A stretch of 64,000 bases of DNA from Clostridia bacterium (GTDB lineage Bacteria; Bacillota; Clostridia; TANB77; CAG-508). Shown here one piece after another: positions 43,310 to 53,589 of this stretch (position 1 is its first letter; every line of letters begins with the position of its first letter). Below the pieces are notes generated by a model, which saw nothing but the letters and a program-made list of their open reading frames with translations, did no database searches and was not told the origin of the DNA. The stretch spans positions 1 through 64,000 of the forward strand of contig JAFUGK010000011.1 in the NCBI GenBank assembly GCA_017469445.1, in the 5' to 3' direction. The position numbers and the translations under genes are program-made.

Positions 43310-44183
43310 TTACTCTTTACAAATCTTGTAATTAGAAAATATTAATTCTGTAGATTTAAAGCTCCTTTGTGGATTTATTGTTCTTATTAACTCTTTAGCT
43401 GTACATTTTTCTAGTTTTCCATAAATATCATTTGCTATTTTTGAATCAGTCATTGAAATCATATATTTAGCCGAAGTAAGCTTAAACATATTATTAACAA
43501 ATTCTTCATGATCAAAAATTTCCTTTGTATATAATAATTGTTTTTGATTTACAATATCGTCTTCAGGTAAATATGGAGGATCACAATATAAAAACGCATT
43601 GTTAATTATTTTCTTTGTTTTTAAAATTTTAAATAGTTCTTGATATTCTAAATTATAAAATTCTACATTTTGTATTAAATCTGAAATATGCTTTAGATTA
43701 TCATAATCAATTCTTATATATTCTTTCTTACCAAAAGGAACATTAAATTTTCCCTTGCTATTTTCTCTATATACTCCATTAAATCCTGCTTTCATCAAGA
43801 ATAAAAAATATACTGTTCTTATTTTATTATCAGTTTTATTAAATTTTTCCCTAATTTGATAGTAATATTCTTCTTTTTCTTTCATACTTGAAAAATAATT
43901 ATAAGTATTCTCTATTTGGCACAAATACCTTTTCAAATATTTATATTCATCTTTTAATAAAATATAAAAATTAATTATATTACTATTTATATCATTAACA
44001 ATAAATCTTTTAAATTTAAATAATTCTATATTGTTAAGTAAATTTATTAATACTACTCCGTGAGCCTAAAAATGGTTCTATATAGTTTTTGCTATTTTTA
44101 TCAAATGACTCTAAAATGTCATTTAGCAGTCTTTTTTTTGAACCAGCCCAACGAATAGGTGAAGATATTACTTCTCTTTTCAT
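43310..44183 (-). CDS. Dam-type (D12 class) DNA adenine methyltransferase; +1 frameshift at CGG 44058-44060
   Basis: N6-adenine methylase, 290 residues after the shift. Starts MKREVISSPIRWAGSKKRLL, the D12 N-terminal pattern. In the 0 frame it stops 49 residues in. Skipping C at 44060 (TCA-C-GGA) gives EPFLGSGVVLINLLNNIELF: FLGSG is the FxGxG AdoMet-binding motif I, with the second Gly (residue 42) coming from the shifted GGA. Catalytic DPPY is at 201-204. The same frame continues to 43310 without interruption. The gene lies 79 bases downstream of a five-gene overlapping operon on the same strand. Confidence 0.9.
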
Positions 44184-44262
44184 TCGTTATCCCCTTAAAA
44201 ATTTTATCTTTAATATTTATAACATTTATCGTATTTTTTTTCAAGCGAACAACAAAAATTTC

Positions 44263-45054
44263 CTAATTTTCAGATTCTGCAATTTTTGCATTTACCATTT
44301 CTTCTAGTTTATTATAAACAAAATTATATATATCTTCTTCAGATGCCGCATCTATAAGTCTAACACTTCCATATAAAGATATTTGCTTTGTCACTTCTGA
44401 ATATATAGTTCCTTTTCCATCATTATATTTAATTTTATCAATATCTATTATATTTTTATATTTTTCTACTATATCCTTTTCTGCTTTCAATGCTCCTAAA
44501 ACTATATTTTTTTGACTAGAATTTGCTCTCCAACTTAAAGTTCTAAATCTTTCAGGATTTTCTATAACAAATCTTGTTAGATAATATTTATCTTCAACAT
44601 TTTTTTCGTCAATTGACAATGCAACCCTAAAATAACATCTAGCTAGAACATTAAAAAATATTCCTCTTCTTTGTCCTTGTTTAAATAACCAGTGATCTTC
44701 AAATGTAGTCTTAGAATTAATTTTCATTGCTTGCAATGCTGCTTGATATCCTATTGTGAAATTAAACCAACACCAAAATCTTTCGTCAGTTAAAATATAT
44801 CTTGGTAAATCTTTAAGTGCCTCATATATCATTATAGAGTTTTCAAAATCTACATTTTCATATTTTTCATCTGTTAATAATTTAATATCATTTATTTTAT
44901 ATTTTTTCTCTTCAAATATCTGTCCATTATATATTAATTTTAGCCAATTTGAATTATCTTTTTCCTTCATTAAATAATTTGCTACTTCTTCGCTATTTTT
45001 ATATAGAGTTTCTAAAGCATCATCAGTAATAAAACTAATATTTATTTTATTCAT
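44263..45054 (-). CDS. Operon protein, 263 residues, unknown
   Basis: Starts MNKINISFITDDALETLYKN with GGAGG inside the preceding gene's last codons; start and stop overlap in ATGAATAA. Contains aromatic-rich segments (DERFWCWFNFTIGYQ, HWLFKQGQRRGIF) and an Arg-rich ENPERFRTLSWRANSSQ. I do not recognise the family with confidence (it recalls DUF6339-like defence-linked proteins). Last of the five overlapping genes. Confidence 0.6.
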   Translation of the reverse strand: MNKINISFITDDALETLYKNSEEVANYLMKEKDNSNWLKLIYNGQIFEEKKYKINDIKLLTDEKYENVDFENSIMIYEALKDLPRYILTDERFWCWFNFTIGYQAALQAMKINSKTTFEDHWLFKQGQRRGIFFNVLARCYFRVALSIDEKNVEDKYYLTRFVIENPERFRTLSWRANSSQKNIVLGALKAEKDIVEKYKNIIDIDKIKYNDGKGTIYSEVTKQISLYGSVRLIDAASEEDIYNFVYNKLEEMVNAKIAESEN

Positions 45055-45958
45055 CCTCTTCACCTCCATATAATTTTCTTCCAACAGATATATTAAATAA
45101 ATCTTTTATTCCATTTAAATTTCCGTCATTTAATAGCTTTTGAGAAATAACAGAAACATTGTCATTCTTTAATATATTTTCTGTTAATTCAACCCCATAT
45201 TGCTTTTTATATGCGTTTTTTACTGATATAAACCAATTATATTCCATTTCAATAGAATCCAAATCATAATCACCAAGTCTTACAGCATCTTGAAATTCTT
45301 TTAAGCAATATGTCAATGCAGGAATAGCAATCATGGAAAAGAATATATTTTGAAAATTGTCATTTTTTCTTAAATTATCATAATATGTAAATTCTTCCTC
45401 TGGTAAACTTATAACTATCTTCTTAGCTTTTTTCTCTATTACCATTGAATTTGCTGACTTATCTCTTATTATTTGGAATATTGAAGATACTTTTTTATCA
45501 ATACTTTCATCATAATCTATAACTGTTGTATATCCATCATCAATAGCTACAATATCATTTTTATCAATTTTGAAACTATATCCATTGTAATCATCTAAGA
45601 AATCATTATCCTTAAAATTTTCTAAATCTGTCTTTGCATAGATATAACAAGATATCTCAACCTTATCTCTTAAATCACCAATAGGTATTTTTATAGTTTG
45701 TGGTTCTGTTGTTATCTCAAACATTTTTCTGTATACAGTTGCAGAACACTCTATAATTAATCCAACTCCTAATTGATTTTCTTTTATCATTCTTTTTATG
45801 TTTTCATTGTTTATTTCTATACAAGCATCTTCCAAAATATAGTTTTGTCCATCGTTATGATCAGTACTTTTAAATGAATATGTCGTTTCTTTAAAACAAC
45901 TTCTTAAATTACTATTATTTATTGTAGGATATGGAAATAATTTATTACCTATTTGCAT
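45047..45958 (-). CDS. Operon protein, 303 residues, unknown
   Basis: Begins MQIGNKLFPYPTINNSNLRS. Mostly beta-rich in the first half with a charged C-terminus; no enzymatic motif seen. Overlaps the ATPase gene by 14 bases, so co-translation is likely. No family assigned. Confidence 0.6.
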   Translation of the reverse strand: MQIGNKLFPYPTINNSNLRSCFKETTYSFKSTDHNDGQNYILEDACIEINNENIKRMIKENQLGVGLIIECSATVYRKMFEITTEPQTIKIPIGDLRDKVEISCYIYAKTDLENFKDNDFLDDYNGYSFKIDKNDIVAIDDGYTTVIDYDESIDKKVSSIFQIIRDKSANSMVIEKKAKKIVISLPEEEFTYYDNLRKNDNFQNIFFSMIAIPALTYCLKEFQDAVRLGDYDLDSIEMEYNWFISVKNAYKKQYGVELTENILKNDNVSVISQKLLNDGNLNGIKDLFNISVGRKLYGGEEDE

Positions 45959-47843
45959 ATAATTTCACCTCACATCTATAATAATCTCTTAAATCAGTAT
46001 ATATGTCTGCTTTGTTCTTACCTAAACCTATTTTAAATCTTACAGCTTTACCATCTTCTATTTCAGTTTCTACATCATTAACTATACATTTAACAATGTT
46101 AGCATTATATTGATTTCCTGTATCGTCAAAATAGTAAACCTCTAATTCGCAATCTGATTCTTCATAAACAGAATCTATAATTGATATATATTCTCCGTTT
46201 TCTTTATCAGCTACAAAGAATACTTTTTTAATATCTGTTAATGGAACATGTCTTAAAATATCTTTATCTCCATCTTCAGATCCACCTTTTGTTTCATCAC
46301 TTTCATGAGGTTCACCTTGATTTCCTGTATTACTTCCTGTTGGAACTGGTGAATCGTCGCCATCATCATCATGATCTCCTATATCAGGAACAATTCCTTC
46401 TAAAGTATTCGTTTCAATTATTGGATTTTTTGCATATCTCTTATTATCAATTCTTTTTATTATTACTGGTGTATCTTTTACTACTGACTCTTCTTGTTCT
46501 CCACCTATTAAGTCTGAATTATCATCATTGCTTTCAGGCAAATAATCTCCTGCGCCTTCAATATCAAGCTTTTCAGTTTCACTTGTTGATAAGACTTCAT
46601 ATACAAAATCTATAATGGTATTCCTCATTTGTTGTATAACATTTTTTATTTCGCTTCTTAGTGATTCATCATTTTTTCTTTTTGGTTCCCAATCAGTATG
46701 CTGTGGATTCTCTATATCCTTTAATTGTTCATTTAATTCATTGTTTTCAATTATACACATTGCTGAGCATGGCATAGTAGAAATTCCATTAAAAGATTTT
46801 ATTTTCATGTATGGATATCTAATCATTACACAATTTCCAGTAGCTAAATCTGAATCATCTCTGCTAAAACTTTTTACGTATATTTTAATATCTCCATAGC
46901 CTAAAATATCAGAAGCCTTTGTAAAGACACCTTCTCCTTCGCTAACTAATAGATATTGTGAAATAATACTTTTTCTTAAATTCTTTGTAATAAGACTTTC
47001 ATTTTCAACTATTTCTTTTAAATTACCTTTATTTACTTTTATATCATCAACTCTTATTTCTAATTCATCTTTGTAAACTGCTACTAAGAAACTATCTAGT
47101 AACATTGATAATATTTGTTGTTTCCAAGAATCCTCTTTTTTAAATCCAAGAATGTATAAATCAGTTCCTGAACTTGTCCTTTTATAATTGTTATCTAAAT
47201 CTAATTGTTTATCCATAGGTGTATTCTTACTATCAAAACCATAATAACCTGTTCCCATTGTTTTTTCATCTGTTCCATACATTGGTGCAGAGCATAATTT
47301 AGAAATTCCTAAATATTTGCTCTCTCCGTCAACTGTGTATGTAGAATAAAAAACAGTATTAAATCTACTTGCAACAAAAGAAGCATACTTTCCTATTCCC
47401 TTTGATCCTCCTGTAATTCCCGTTTTGTCTGTAATTCCACTTCCTTTGGTTAATAAATAAAATTTATCTCCATATAAACCTGTGGTATTAAAGTCACTAA
47501 TTCTCAAACAAGTTATAGTTTCTTTTTCTATAGATTTACACATATCACTTAATTGTTCATAATCCTTACGATTATTTTGTACATTTTTGTATTCTCTACA
47601 ATTTTCTATTTCAGCTCTTAGTCTATCATATCCTGGAATATCTTTATTATTTATTTCAAAAGTTTCAAATTCAATTACTACTTTTTTTTCTCCTTCTTTT
47701 TTTGCATCAATTGAGTTTTGACAAGATTCTCTTGCTAAAGATGCGATTGGATCTTTTTTAAAAGTTTCCATATCAGCAGTATCTAAACCATTTTCATATG
47801 TATAATTATTTCCTTTAAATCGCCAATTTTCTTTTTCTTCCAT
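45945..47843 (-). CDS. GHKL (Hsp90/MutL/histidine-kinase fold) ATPase-like protein
   Basis: 632 residues. The N-terminal ATP-binding site has the N-box ARESCQNSIDA (Glu39, Asn43, Asp46), DFNTTGLYG and the G2 lid GGSKGIGKYASF. The C-terminal third has a disordered acidic Asp/Gly linker and a beta-rich tail. GHKL ATPases occur in several defence systems, where they act as switches coupled to nucleases or pores. Its start overlaps the stop of the sigma-like protein (TAATG). Confidence 0.8.
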   Translation of the reverse strand: MEEKENWRFKGNNYTYENGLDTADMETFKKDPIASLARESCQNSIDAKKEGEKKVVIEFETFEINNKDIPGYDRLRAEIENCREYKNVQNNRKDYEQLSDMCKSIEKETITCLRISDFNTTGLYGDKFYLLTKGSGITDKTGITGGSKGIGKYASFVASRFNTVFYSTYTVDGESKYLGISKLCSAPMYGTDEKTMGTGYYGFDSKNTPMDKQLDLDNNYKRTSSGTDLYILGFKKEDSWKQQILSMLLDSFLVAVYKDELEIRVDDIKVNKGNLKEIVENESLITKNLRKSIISQYLLVSEGEGVFTKASDILGYGDIKIYVKSFSRDDSDLATGNCVMIRYPYMKIKSFNGISTMPCSAMCIIENNELNEQLKDIENPQHTDWEPKRKNDESLRSEIKNVIQQMRNTIIDFVYEVLSTSETEKLDIEGAGDYLPESNDDNSDLIGGEQEESVVKDTPVIIKRIDNKRYAKNPIIETNTLEGIVPDIGDHDDDGDDSPVPTGSNTGNQGEPHESDETKGGSEDGDKDILRHVPLTDIKKVFFVADKENGEYISIIDSVYEESDCELEVYYFDDTGNQYNANIVKCIVNDVETEIEDGKAVRFKIGLGKNKADIYTDLRDYYRCEVKLYANR

Positions 47844-50386
47844 TAGTTAATCCTCCTTATTATAAAATCTGTTTTATCATAAAAATTTGAAGTGCTTTGT
47901 ATATCATATTTTTCTCTGAAATATGTTTTAATTATTCCTACCAATAAATATTTGTTCCACCCTCTTGTAAGTCTTGGTAACATGAAATATCCATCGAAAT
48001 CATCTGTTTTTATTTCTTTATTTTTTAATAGTAACTCCATGAAATTATCTATTTTTTGTAATTGTTCATTTGTTAAAGATAGTTCATCCTTTCTTATCAT
48101 GCTATCTTTATTAACTTGAATATATTCATCACTAAGATCATCCATAAAATTTAAATAGCTTGAAAGCCCTCCTAAATTCATTTTATAAATATATTTTTTT
48201 ATATCACTATAACTAAATATATTTAATCTCTTAGCATATTCTTTAATTAACATGTATGATGTTGTAGTGAATTCTTCTTCCTTACTTATTATTGGTCTAG
48301 AGTAAAAATACTCATTTTTATATAAATGCTGAATTATAGAAAATAATTCAAAATCTCCAAATCTTGCTGTTATATTCAATTTATTAAATAAGTTTTTATT
48401 CATAATATTTAGACTTGCATATATTTTCTTTGACGTTAATATATTAGAATCTAGTTTTATAAATAATCCATCTATGTATTCTTTTAGTTCTTGTTTCGTT
48501 TGCTCTGTTATACCTAATTTTTCTATATAAATATAACTTTTTGTTCCAATCTGAATTAATCCATTTTCTTCTTCAAGCCTAGCATAATTTTCATAATTAT
48601 ATCCTTTTAATCCTGGCATTTTATCTTTTACATCTTCAATTGTAAATGAACCATCAAAGCTTTTAAATATTTCTCTCATTACATCATATGTAGTATAATT
48701 TCCGTCTGAATCCGTGTTTATAAAATCTCTGCTTGTATTAAACTCTTCTGGTAATTTTTCATCAATACATCCTTTTAAATAAAATCTGTTGTTAATGTCT
48801 AATTTTTCTAATTGTTTTTTAAATCTCTCAAATATTAAGCTATAAGCAATAACAGGCTGATTTTTTATTATAAAATTAATAATTTCGTCAACTAATTTTT
48901 CCGGTAAAATTGCAGCATATTCCCTTGCTTTATATCTTCCTCTATCAATTTGTATAAAATCATTTCTATCTATCATGGCCTGTATAGAATGCATTGATGA
49001 TACTTCTATATCACCATACTTTTCTTTTATAATTCCAATTAATCTATTATAGTCATCTTCACTTCCTATATCATATCCATCTATATAATTTTCTCTAATT
49101 TCATTTAAATATATATAGCTAATATTCAACTCTTTTTTTACCAATACTTTATCTTGATATAATCTATAATTATTTTTTATTATGTTGTTTTGAATAACAT
49201 CATATTCTTCAATATCTGTTTTAATAATTATATTTTCCAGTTGTTCTTCAGCTTCTTTAATTATTTCTTCAAATGTTATTTCTTCACTATTATATATAAT
49301 ACCAGTGTCTTCATTAATTCTCATTTCAAGCTCTTCAGAACACAATAAAATAATAAGATATTTAGTTAAACTTTCATTATTAATGTACTTATAAAATTCT
49401 TCAATTGTTATAAACTCTTTATTCTCTTTATTTATATCTTTGTAAAAACAATATATTAATCGATTAATTTCTTCTTTATTATATAATAATTTCTGAATTG
49501 CTTTTCTTTCAATTTGTCTTACTCTTTCTCTGCTTAGATTTAATTCTTTTCCTATATCAGCCAGTGTCCTTTTTTGATTTGTATTTATATCATACCTTTT
49601 TTGTAAAACCACATCCCACTCTGGTTTTATTAAACTTTTAAATATTTCACTTAAATTGCTTATTATTTTTTCTTTATTAATAGCATATTTACCTATCTCA
49701 TCAATAAAATGTTGTATATCATTACAAAAAATACTTATTAATGTATCAATTGTAATATATTTTAAGTTTTTTATTGTAAATACATTATTAAATATTAGAA
49801 AACTTTGATGCTGTTCTGAAAAATCTAATTCAGTTATTTCTATTGAATTAAACAATTCTGGTATATTTTCTAATTTTGAATCTATTATTCTATATATTTT
49901 ATAATAATTCTTTATATTGTAAAAATATTTATAAAGTAATTCTGTTCTTTTTTCTAATGTCAATTTACTATCTCCATAGTAATATATAATACATTTTTTT
50001 AATTTCTCTGTAAAACTTATTTCCTTACTTGTTATTTCTTTTTCTAACACTTCATATAAACTATTTTGATCCAATGAAATTAATTCATCAATATCTTTTT
50101 CAAATTCTTTTGTTATTTCATAGTTTTTTAATTCTTCTTCTGATATATTAAGAATGTAATTTTTTTCTTTAGATTTAAAATGCTGATCACAAAATTTAAG
50201 AATTCCATTATTTTTTATATTCTCTTTGCCATAAAATTTCTCTAATAATTTTTCAACTTTTTCTTTATTAAACTCTTCTGAATCTTTTAATTGCATGTTT
50301 AAATAAAATAATACAAAATCATCTTCATAAATTAGCATATTTTTTACATCTTTTAATTTTCCATAAAAAAATAATTCACTTATCAT
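47843..50386 (-). CDS. Sigma-region-4-like helix-turn-helix protein, 847 residues
   Basis: Residues about 260-305 form TLADIGKELNLSRERVRQIE, the HTH of sigma-70 region 4, in a protein with no region 2 core. The C-terminal half is several winged-helix-like units (EEFNTSRDFINTD, SYIYIEKLGITEQTK). The layout suggests a DNA- or polymerase-binding regulator or sensor in the operon. Upstream is a 73-residue gene whose stop overlaps this start (ATGA). Family not named. Confidence 0.7.
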   Translation of the reverse strand: MISELFFYGKLKDVKNMLIYEDDFVLFYLNMQLKDSEEFNKEKVEKLLEKFYGKENIKNNGILKFCDQHFKSKEKNYILNISEEELKNYEITKEFEKDIDELISLDQNSLYEVLEKEITSKEISFTEKLKKCIIYYYGDSKLTLEKRTELLYKYFYNIKNYYKIYRIIDSKLENIPELFNSIEITELDFSEQHQSFLIFNNVFTIKNLKYITIDTLISIFCNDIQHFIDEIGKYAINKEKIISNLSEIFKSLIKPEWDVVLQKRYDINTNQKRTLADIGKELNLSRERVRQIERKAIQKLLYNKEEINRLIYCFYKDINKENKEFITIEEFYKYINNESLTKYLIILLCSEELEMRINEDTGIIYNSEEITFEEIIKEAEEQLENIIIKTDIEEYDVIQNNIIKNNYRLYQDKVLVKKELNISYIYLNEIRENYIDGYDIGSEDDYNRLIGIIKEKYGDIEVSSMHSIQAMIDRNDFIQIDRGRYKAREYAAILPEKLVDEIINFIIKNQPVIAYSLIFERFKKQLEKLDINNRFYLKGCIDEKLPEEFNTSRDFINTDSDGNYTTYDVMREIFKSFDGSFTIEDVKDKMPGLKGYNYENYARLEEENGLIQIGTKSYIYIEKLGITEQTKQELKEYIDGLFIKLDSNILTSKKIYASLNIMNKNLFNKLNITARFGDFELFSIIQHLYKNEYFYSRPIISKEEEFTTTSYMLIKEYAKRLNIFSYSDIKKYIYKMNLGGLSSYLNFMDDLSDEYIQVNKDSMIRKDELSLTNEQLQKIDNFMELLLKNKEIKTDDFDGYFMLPRLTRGWNKYLLVGIIKTYFREKYDIQSTSNFYDKTDFIIRRIN

Positions 50387-50604
50387 AATTCAAATCTCTT
50401 TTTCTCTTTCTTTTTATCATCTTCAAAAATTCTCTTTTGATTATCTAATTCTTCTTGTATTGCTTTAAATATTGCATCTACTTGTTCGTCTGAATACTCA
50501 TAAAAAGATGTGTTAGTTAAATTTTGCAATTTTGAAATTGATTCTATTATTTTATTAGTTCGCTTTTCGGCTATTCTTTTAAAATTATCTTTTTTATTAT
50601 CCAT
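50383..50604 (-). CDS. Small charged protein, 73 residues, first gene of the operon
   Basis: MDNKKDNFKRIAEKRTNKII, then LQNLTNTSFYEYSDEQVDAI and a charged helix. This pattern recurs in mobile elements next to methylase or restriction genes, but the function is unknown. GAGAGGTAATG gives a proper ribosome binding site for ATG 50604. Confidence 0.65.
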   Translation of the reverse strand: MDNKKDNFKRIAEKRTNKIIESISKLQNLTNTSFYEYSDEQVDAIFKAIQEELDNQKRIFEDDKKKEKKRFEL

Positions 50605-50797
50605 AACATTACCTCTCGTGCAATATAATACCATATTCAACAATAATTGTCAAATATTTGCAAAATATTTGACAATTATTATTGTGTATAAATATAATTT
50701 TATTACAAAATAAAAAAATGGAGAATTATAATATTTCTCCATTCCTTGTTCATACTATTTATATATATATCATTTTTTATCTTACCAAAATACACTT

Positions 50798-53566
50798 TTA
50801 TTTTATATCTATTAGTTCTTTATACATCTTCATTAACTCAGCAACGCAATCATCTTCTGACATTTTTCTCCAGTCAAATCCATATGCTTCCATAACCGCT
50901 GCATCATTTTGTTTATGAGCCTTAAATAAATCTGATGGCATTGTTAGTGGGTCATATAAATCAGCTAAAGAACTATTTGGATAATTATTCCTTATATTTA
51001 AAATATTTTGTGCCGTTTTTTCTATTTTTTCTTTTTGTTTATCTGTAATTTCAGGCCAAGGAAAATTATTGTATACAATATCTTTAGAATATCTATAATC
51101 TGATTTTAATCTTCCACAAACCACTCTCATCCATGCCATATGTACATTAGATGTCAAAATACCAAAATGGAATAAATCAGCATTTGATGTAATATGAACA
51201 GAATCACTGCACATTGTATCTTTATCTATATACCCCATTGGTATATATTTTCTTCTCTCTGAAGAAACACGAGGAATTAATAAATAGTTACTTGTTGGTA
51301 TATTCTCAACATGAAATTTCAAAGGTGTTTCCGCCAATTTTATAGTTCCATCACTTTTGCTTTTTAATCTAAACTGTTTTACATTTTCTATTCTCTGTAA
51401 CACCTGTGGCATTTTTCTTAATTCTTCAGGAGGACAATTTTTAACAAATAAACAATATCTATCTTTACGATTTATAAATTCTTGTGCCCCTAACCATTTT
51501 TTAAAGTATTTTTTTGAATTAGGTTCACTCTTAATAAACTCTTCCATTTCCTCTTGAGTAAACAAATAGTTTCCATCATCAATTGGTTTGTTTCCAATAC
51601 CTATTTTAGGTATATTCTCATTAATTGGATTATTTCTACTTTCTATAAATATATTAGGTGCATCAATCAAGTAACCATTTATATTTTTAGCTTTAGATAT
51701 TTTCTCTTTATTATATATAAATTTATCTTTATTATTTATATAACTAAATCCAACAATTATACAATGAACATGTGCTTTTATACTTGCCTCGCTATCCCAT
51801 CTAAAAGTTTTATAAGCAAAATTAATATGTATTCCATCTTCTATAAGTTTTTTCCATAATATCGCTGGTTGCTCTCCCTGACATATTGAATTTGTAGAAA
51901 CTAATGCTGTTTTTATATCTGTATCTTTCATATATTCTGCAGCTCTAATATACCAGCATCCAACGTAATCTATATTTCCTGAGTTTTTTACGCCTTTAAA
52001 TATTTTATTCACATCCTCTTTTTGTTCGCTACTCATTAATCTCGCTCCAACAAAAGGCGGATTTCCCATAATATAATTTAATTCTGTTGAAAGTATAACA
52101 TCATTCCAATTTATTTTTAATGCATTACCTTCAGTTATATGTGTATATGTTTTTAAAGGTAGAAAATCTTGTTTCATATTTATTATTTCTTGTGTTTCAT
52201 GGTACATTTGTGCTTCTGCAATCCATAGAGCTGTTTTTGCAACAGTTACAGCAAAATCATTTATCTCTATTCCATAAAATTGTTTAATTGAAACTTGTAT
52301 AGGGTTTAATTCTTCCGCTCCAAACTGAATTTGTCCCTGCGTATATGAAGCAATCATTTTATTTTCTAGTCTTCTTATAGATAAATAACTTTCAGTTAAA
52401 AAGTTCCCTGATCCACAAGCTGGATCCAAAAATTTTAGATTAGCCAATTTATCTTGATATTCTAATAATTTTTTCTTTCTTGTTTTTAAAACTGGCTCCG
52501 CAATTATTGTATCCAATTCATATTTTAGTTCATTTAAAAATAATGGATCTATTACTTTATGAATATTCTCAATTGAAGTATAGTGCATTCCTCCTGACCT
52601 TCTTGTTTCAGGGTTTAACGTACTTTCAAATACTGCACCAAATATAGTTGGCGATATATCACTCCAATCAAAATCACGACTTGCTTCATTCAATAAAATA
52701 TTCTTTACAGTGTCATTTAGCCTTGGAATTTCAATATCTTCTTTTTCAAATAAACCTCCATTAACATATGGAAATTGTGCTAATTCTTCTTTTAAATATG
52801 GATCTCTTTCTTCCTTGGGTGTATCTAATATTTTAAATAGTTTAATAAGCGCCTCTCTTAAATCTTCTCCAGAAAATTTTTCAATATAATCATGAAACAT
52901 GTTATGCTTTCCAAATAACCCTGCATCTTCTGCATACAAGCAAAATACTATCCTAACACAAAGCATATTTAAACTTTTTAATGTTTCTTCATTCTCTGGA
53001 TTTATATATAATTTAACTATCTCATCATACAGTTTTCCAACAAGTTCTCCTGCTTTAAAAGAAACCTCTTCTTCTTTTTGAATTTCAATATCCTTAGAAT
53101 CTATTAAAAACTGTAGTACATAAAATTGCTTTGGAAGTTCTTCTAGTTTTAATATAATAGGTTCTGAATGTATTTTATCCATGTCATAAATTTGAAATTC
53201 TTTAAAATTACAAGTAATAATCCATCTAGCTCTTTCATTATAGTCAAGATTATCACTATATCTTTTAGCTTGTCCATATGGAGTCAATTCACTTTTATCT
53301 GATTGGATTTCAGGTTTGTTTAAATCCTTAGATATTGATTTTTGTTCAATTAATACCTTTGTACTTGGTATATATCCATCTATAAAACTTTTATTTTCTA
53401 TTTTTACCCTTTTTTCAAATTCTATAAATTTTGTTGGATCATCAACGCCAAAAACATCATGTAACAGCGAAATCCAAAAACTTTGTGTATCACTTTTTTC
53501 ATCGCCCTTTTCTTTCCAAAATTCAACGAATTTTTTTGCTGCTTGTTCTTGTTCAAATTGAGTCAT
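50798..53566 (-). CDS. MmeI-like type IIL restriction-modification enzyme
   Basis: Fused endonuclease-methylase, 922 residues, close to MmeI (about 920). N-terminal nuclease: Asp in FIDGYIPSTK and Glu/Lys in VLIEQKS (about 63-78), a helical spacer, the methylase domain with motif I LDPACGSGNFL and motif IV GNPPF, and a C-terminal target-recognition region (about 700-920). It would cut and hemimethylate a short asymmetric site. It follows a restriction-like gene by 23 bases. Confidence 0.88.
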   Translation of the reverse strand: MTQFEQEQAAKKFVEFWKEKGDEKSDTQSFWISLLHDVFGVDDPTKFIEFEKRVKIENKSFIDGYIPSTKVLIEQKSISKDLNKPEIQSDKSELTPYGQAKRYSDNLDYNERARWIITCNFKEFQIYDMDKIHSEPIILKLEELPKQFYVLQFLIDSKDIEIQKEEEVSFKAGELVGKLYDEIVKLYINPENEETLKSLNMLCVRIVFCLYAEDAGLFGKHNMFHDYIEKFSGEDLREALIKLFKILDTPKEERDPYLKEELAQFPYVNGGLFEKEDIEIPRLNDTVKNILLNEASRDFDWSDISPTIFGAVFESTLNPETRRSGGMHYTSIENIHKVIDPLFLNELKYELDTIIAEPVLKTRKKKLLEYQDKLANLKFLDPACGSGNFLTESYLSIRRLENKMIASYTQGQIQFGAEELNPIQVSIKQFYGIEINDFAVTVAKTALWIAEAQMYHETQEIINMKQDFLPLKTYTHITEGNALKINWNDVILSTELNYIMGNPPFVGARLMSSEQKEDVNKIFKGVKNSGNIDYVGCWYIRAAEYMKDTDIKTALVSTNSICQGEQPAILWKKLIEDGIHINFAYKTFRWDSEASIKAHVHCIIVGFSYINNKDKFIYNKEKISKAKNINGYLIDAPNIFIESRNNPINENIPKIGIGNKPIDDGNYLFTQEEMEEFIKSEPNSKKYFKKWLGAQEFINRKDRYCLFVKNCPPEELRKMPQVLQRIENVKQFRLKSKSDGTIKLAETPLKFHVENIPTSNYLLIPRVSSERRKYIPMGYIDKDTMCSDSVHITSNADLFHFGILTSNVHMAWMRVVCGRLKSDYRYSKDIVYNNFPWPEITDKQKEKIEKTAQNILNIRNNYPNSSLADLYDPLTMPSDLFKAHKQNDAAVMEAYGFDWRKMSEDDCVAELMKMYKELIDIK

Positions 53567-53589
53567 ATTTACCTCCTTTAAATTTATGT

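Noticed and set aside
43310-43936. Truncated methylase starting at 43936
   Set aside because: The upstream frame up to 44059 continues the D12 fold, and the 41 codons before the CGG supply the missing N-terminus.
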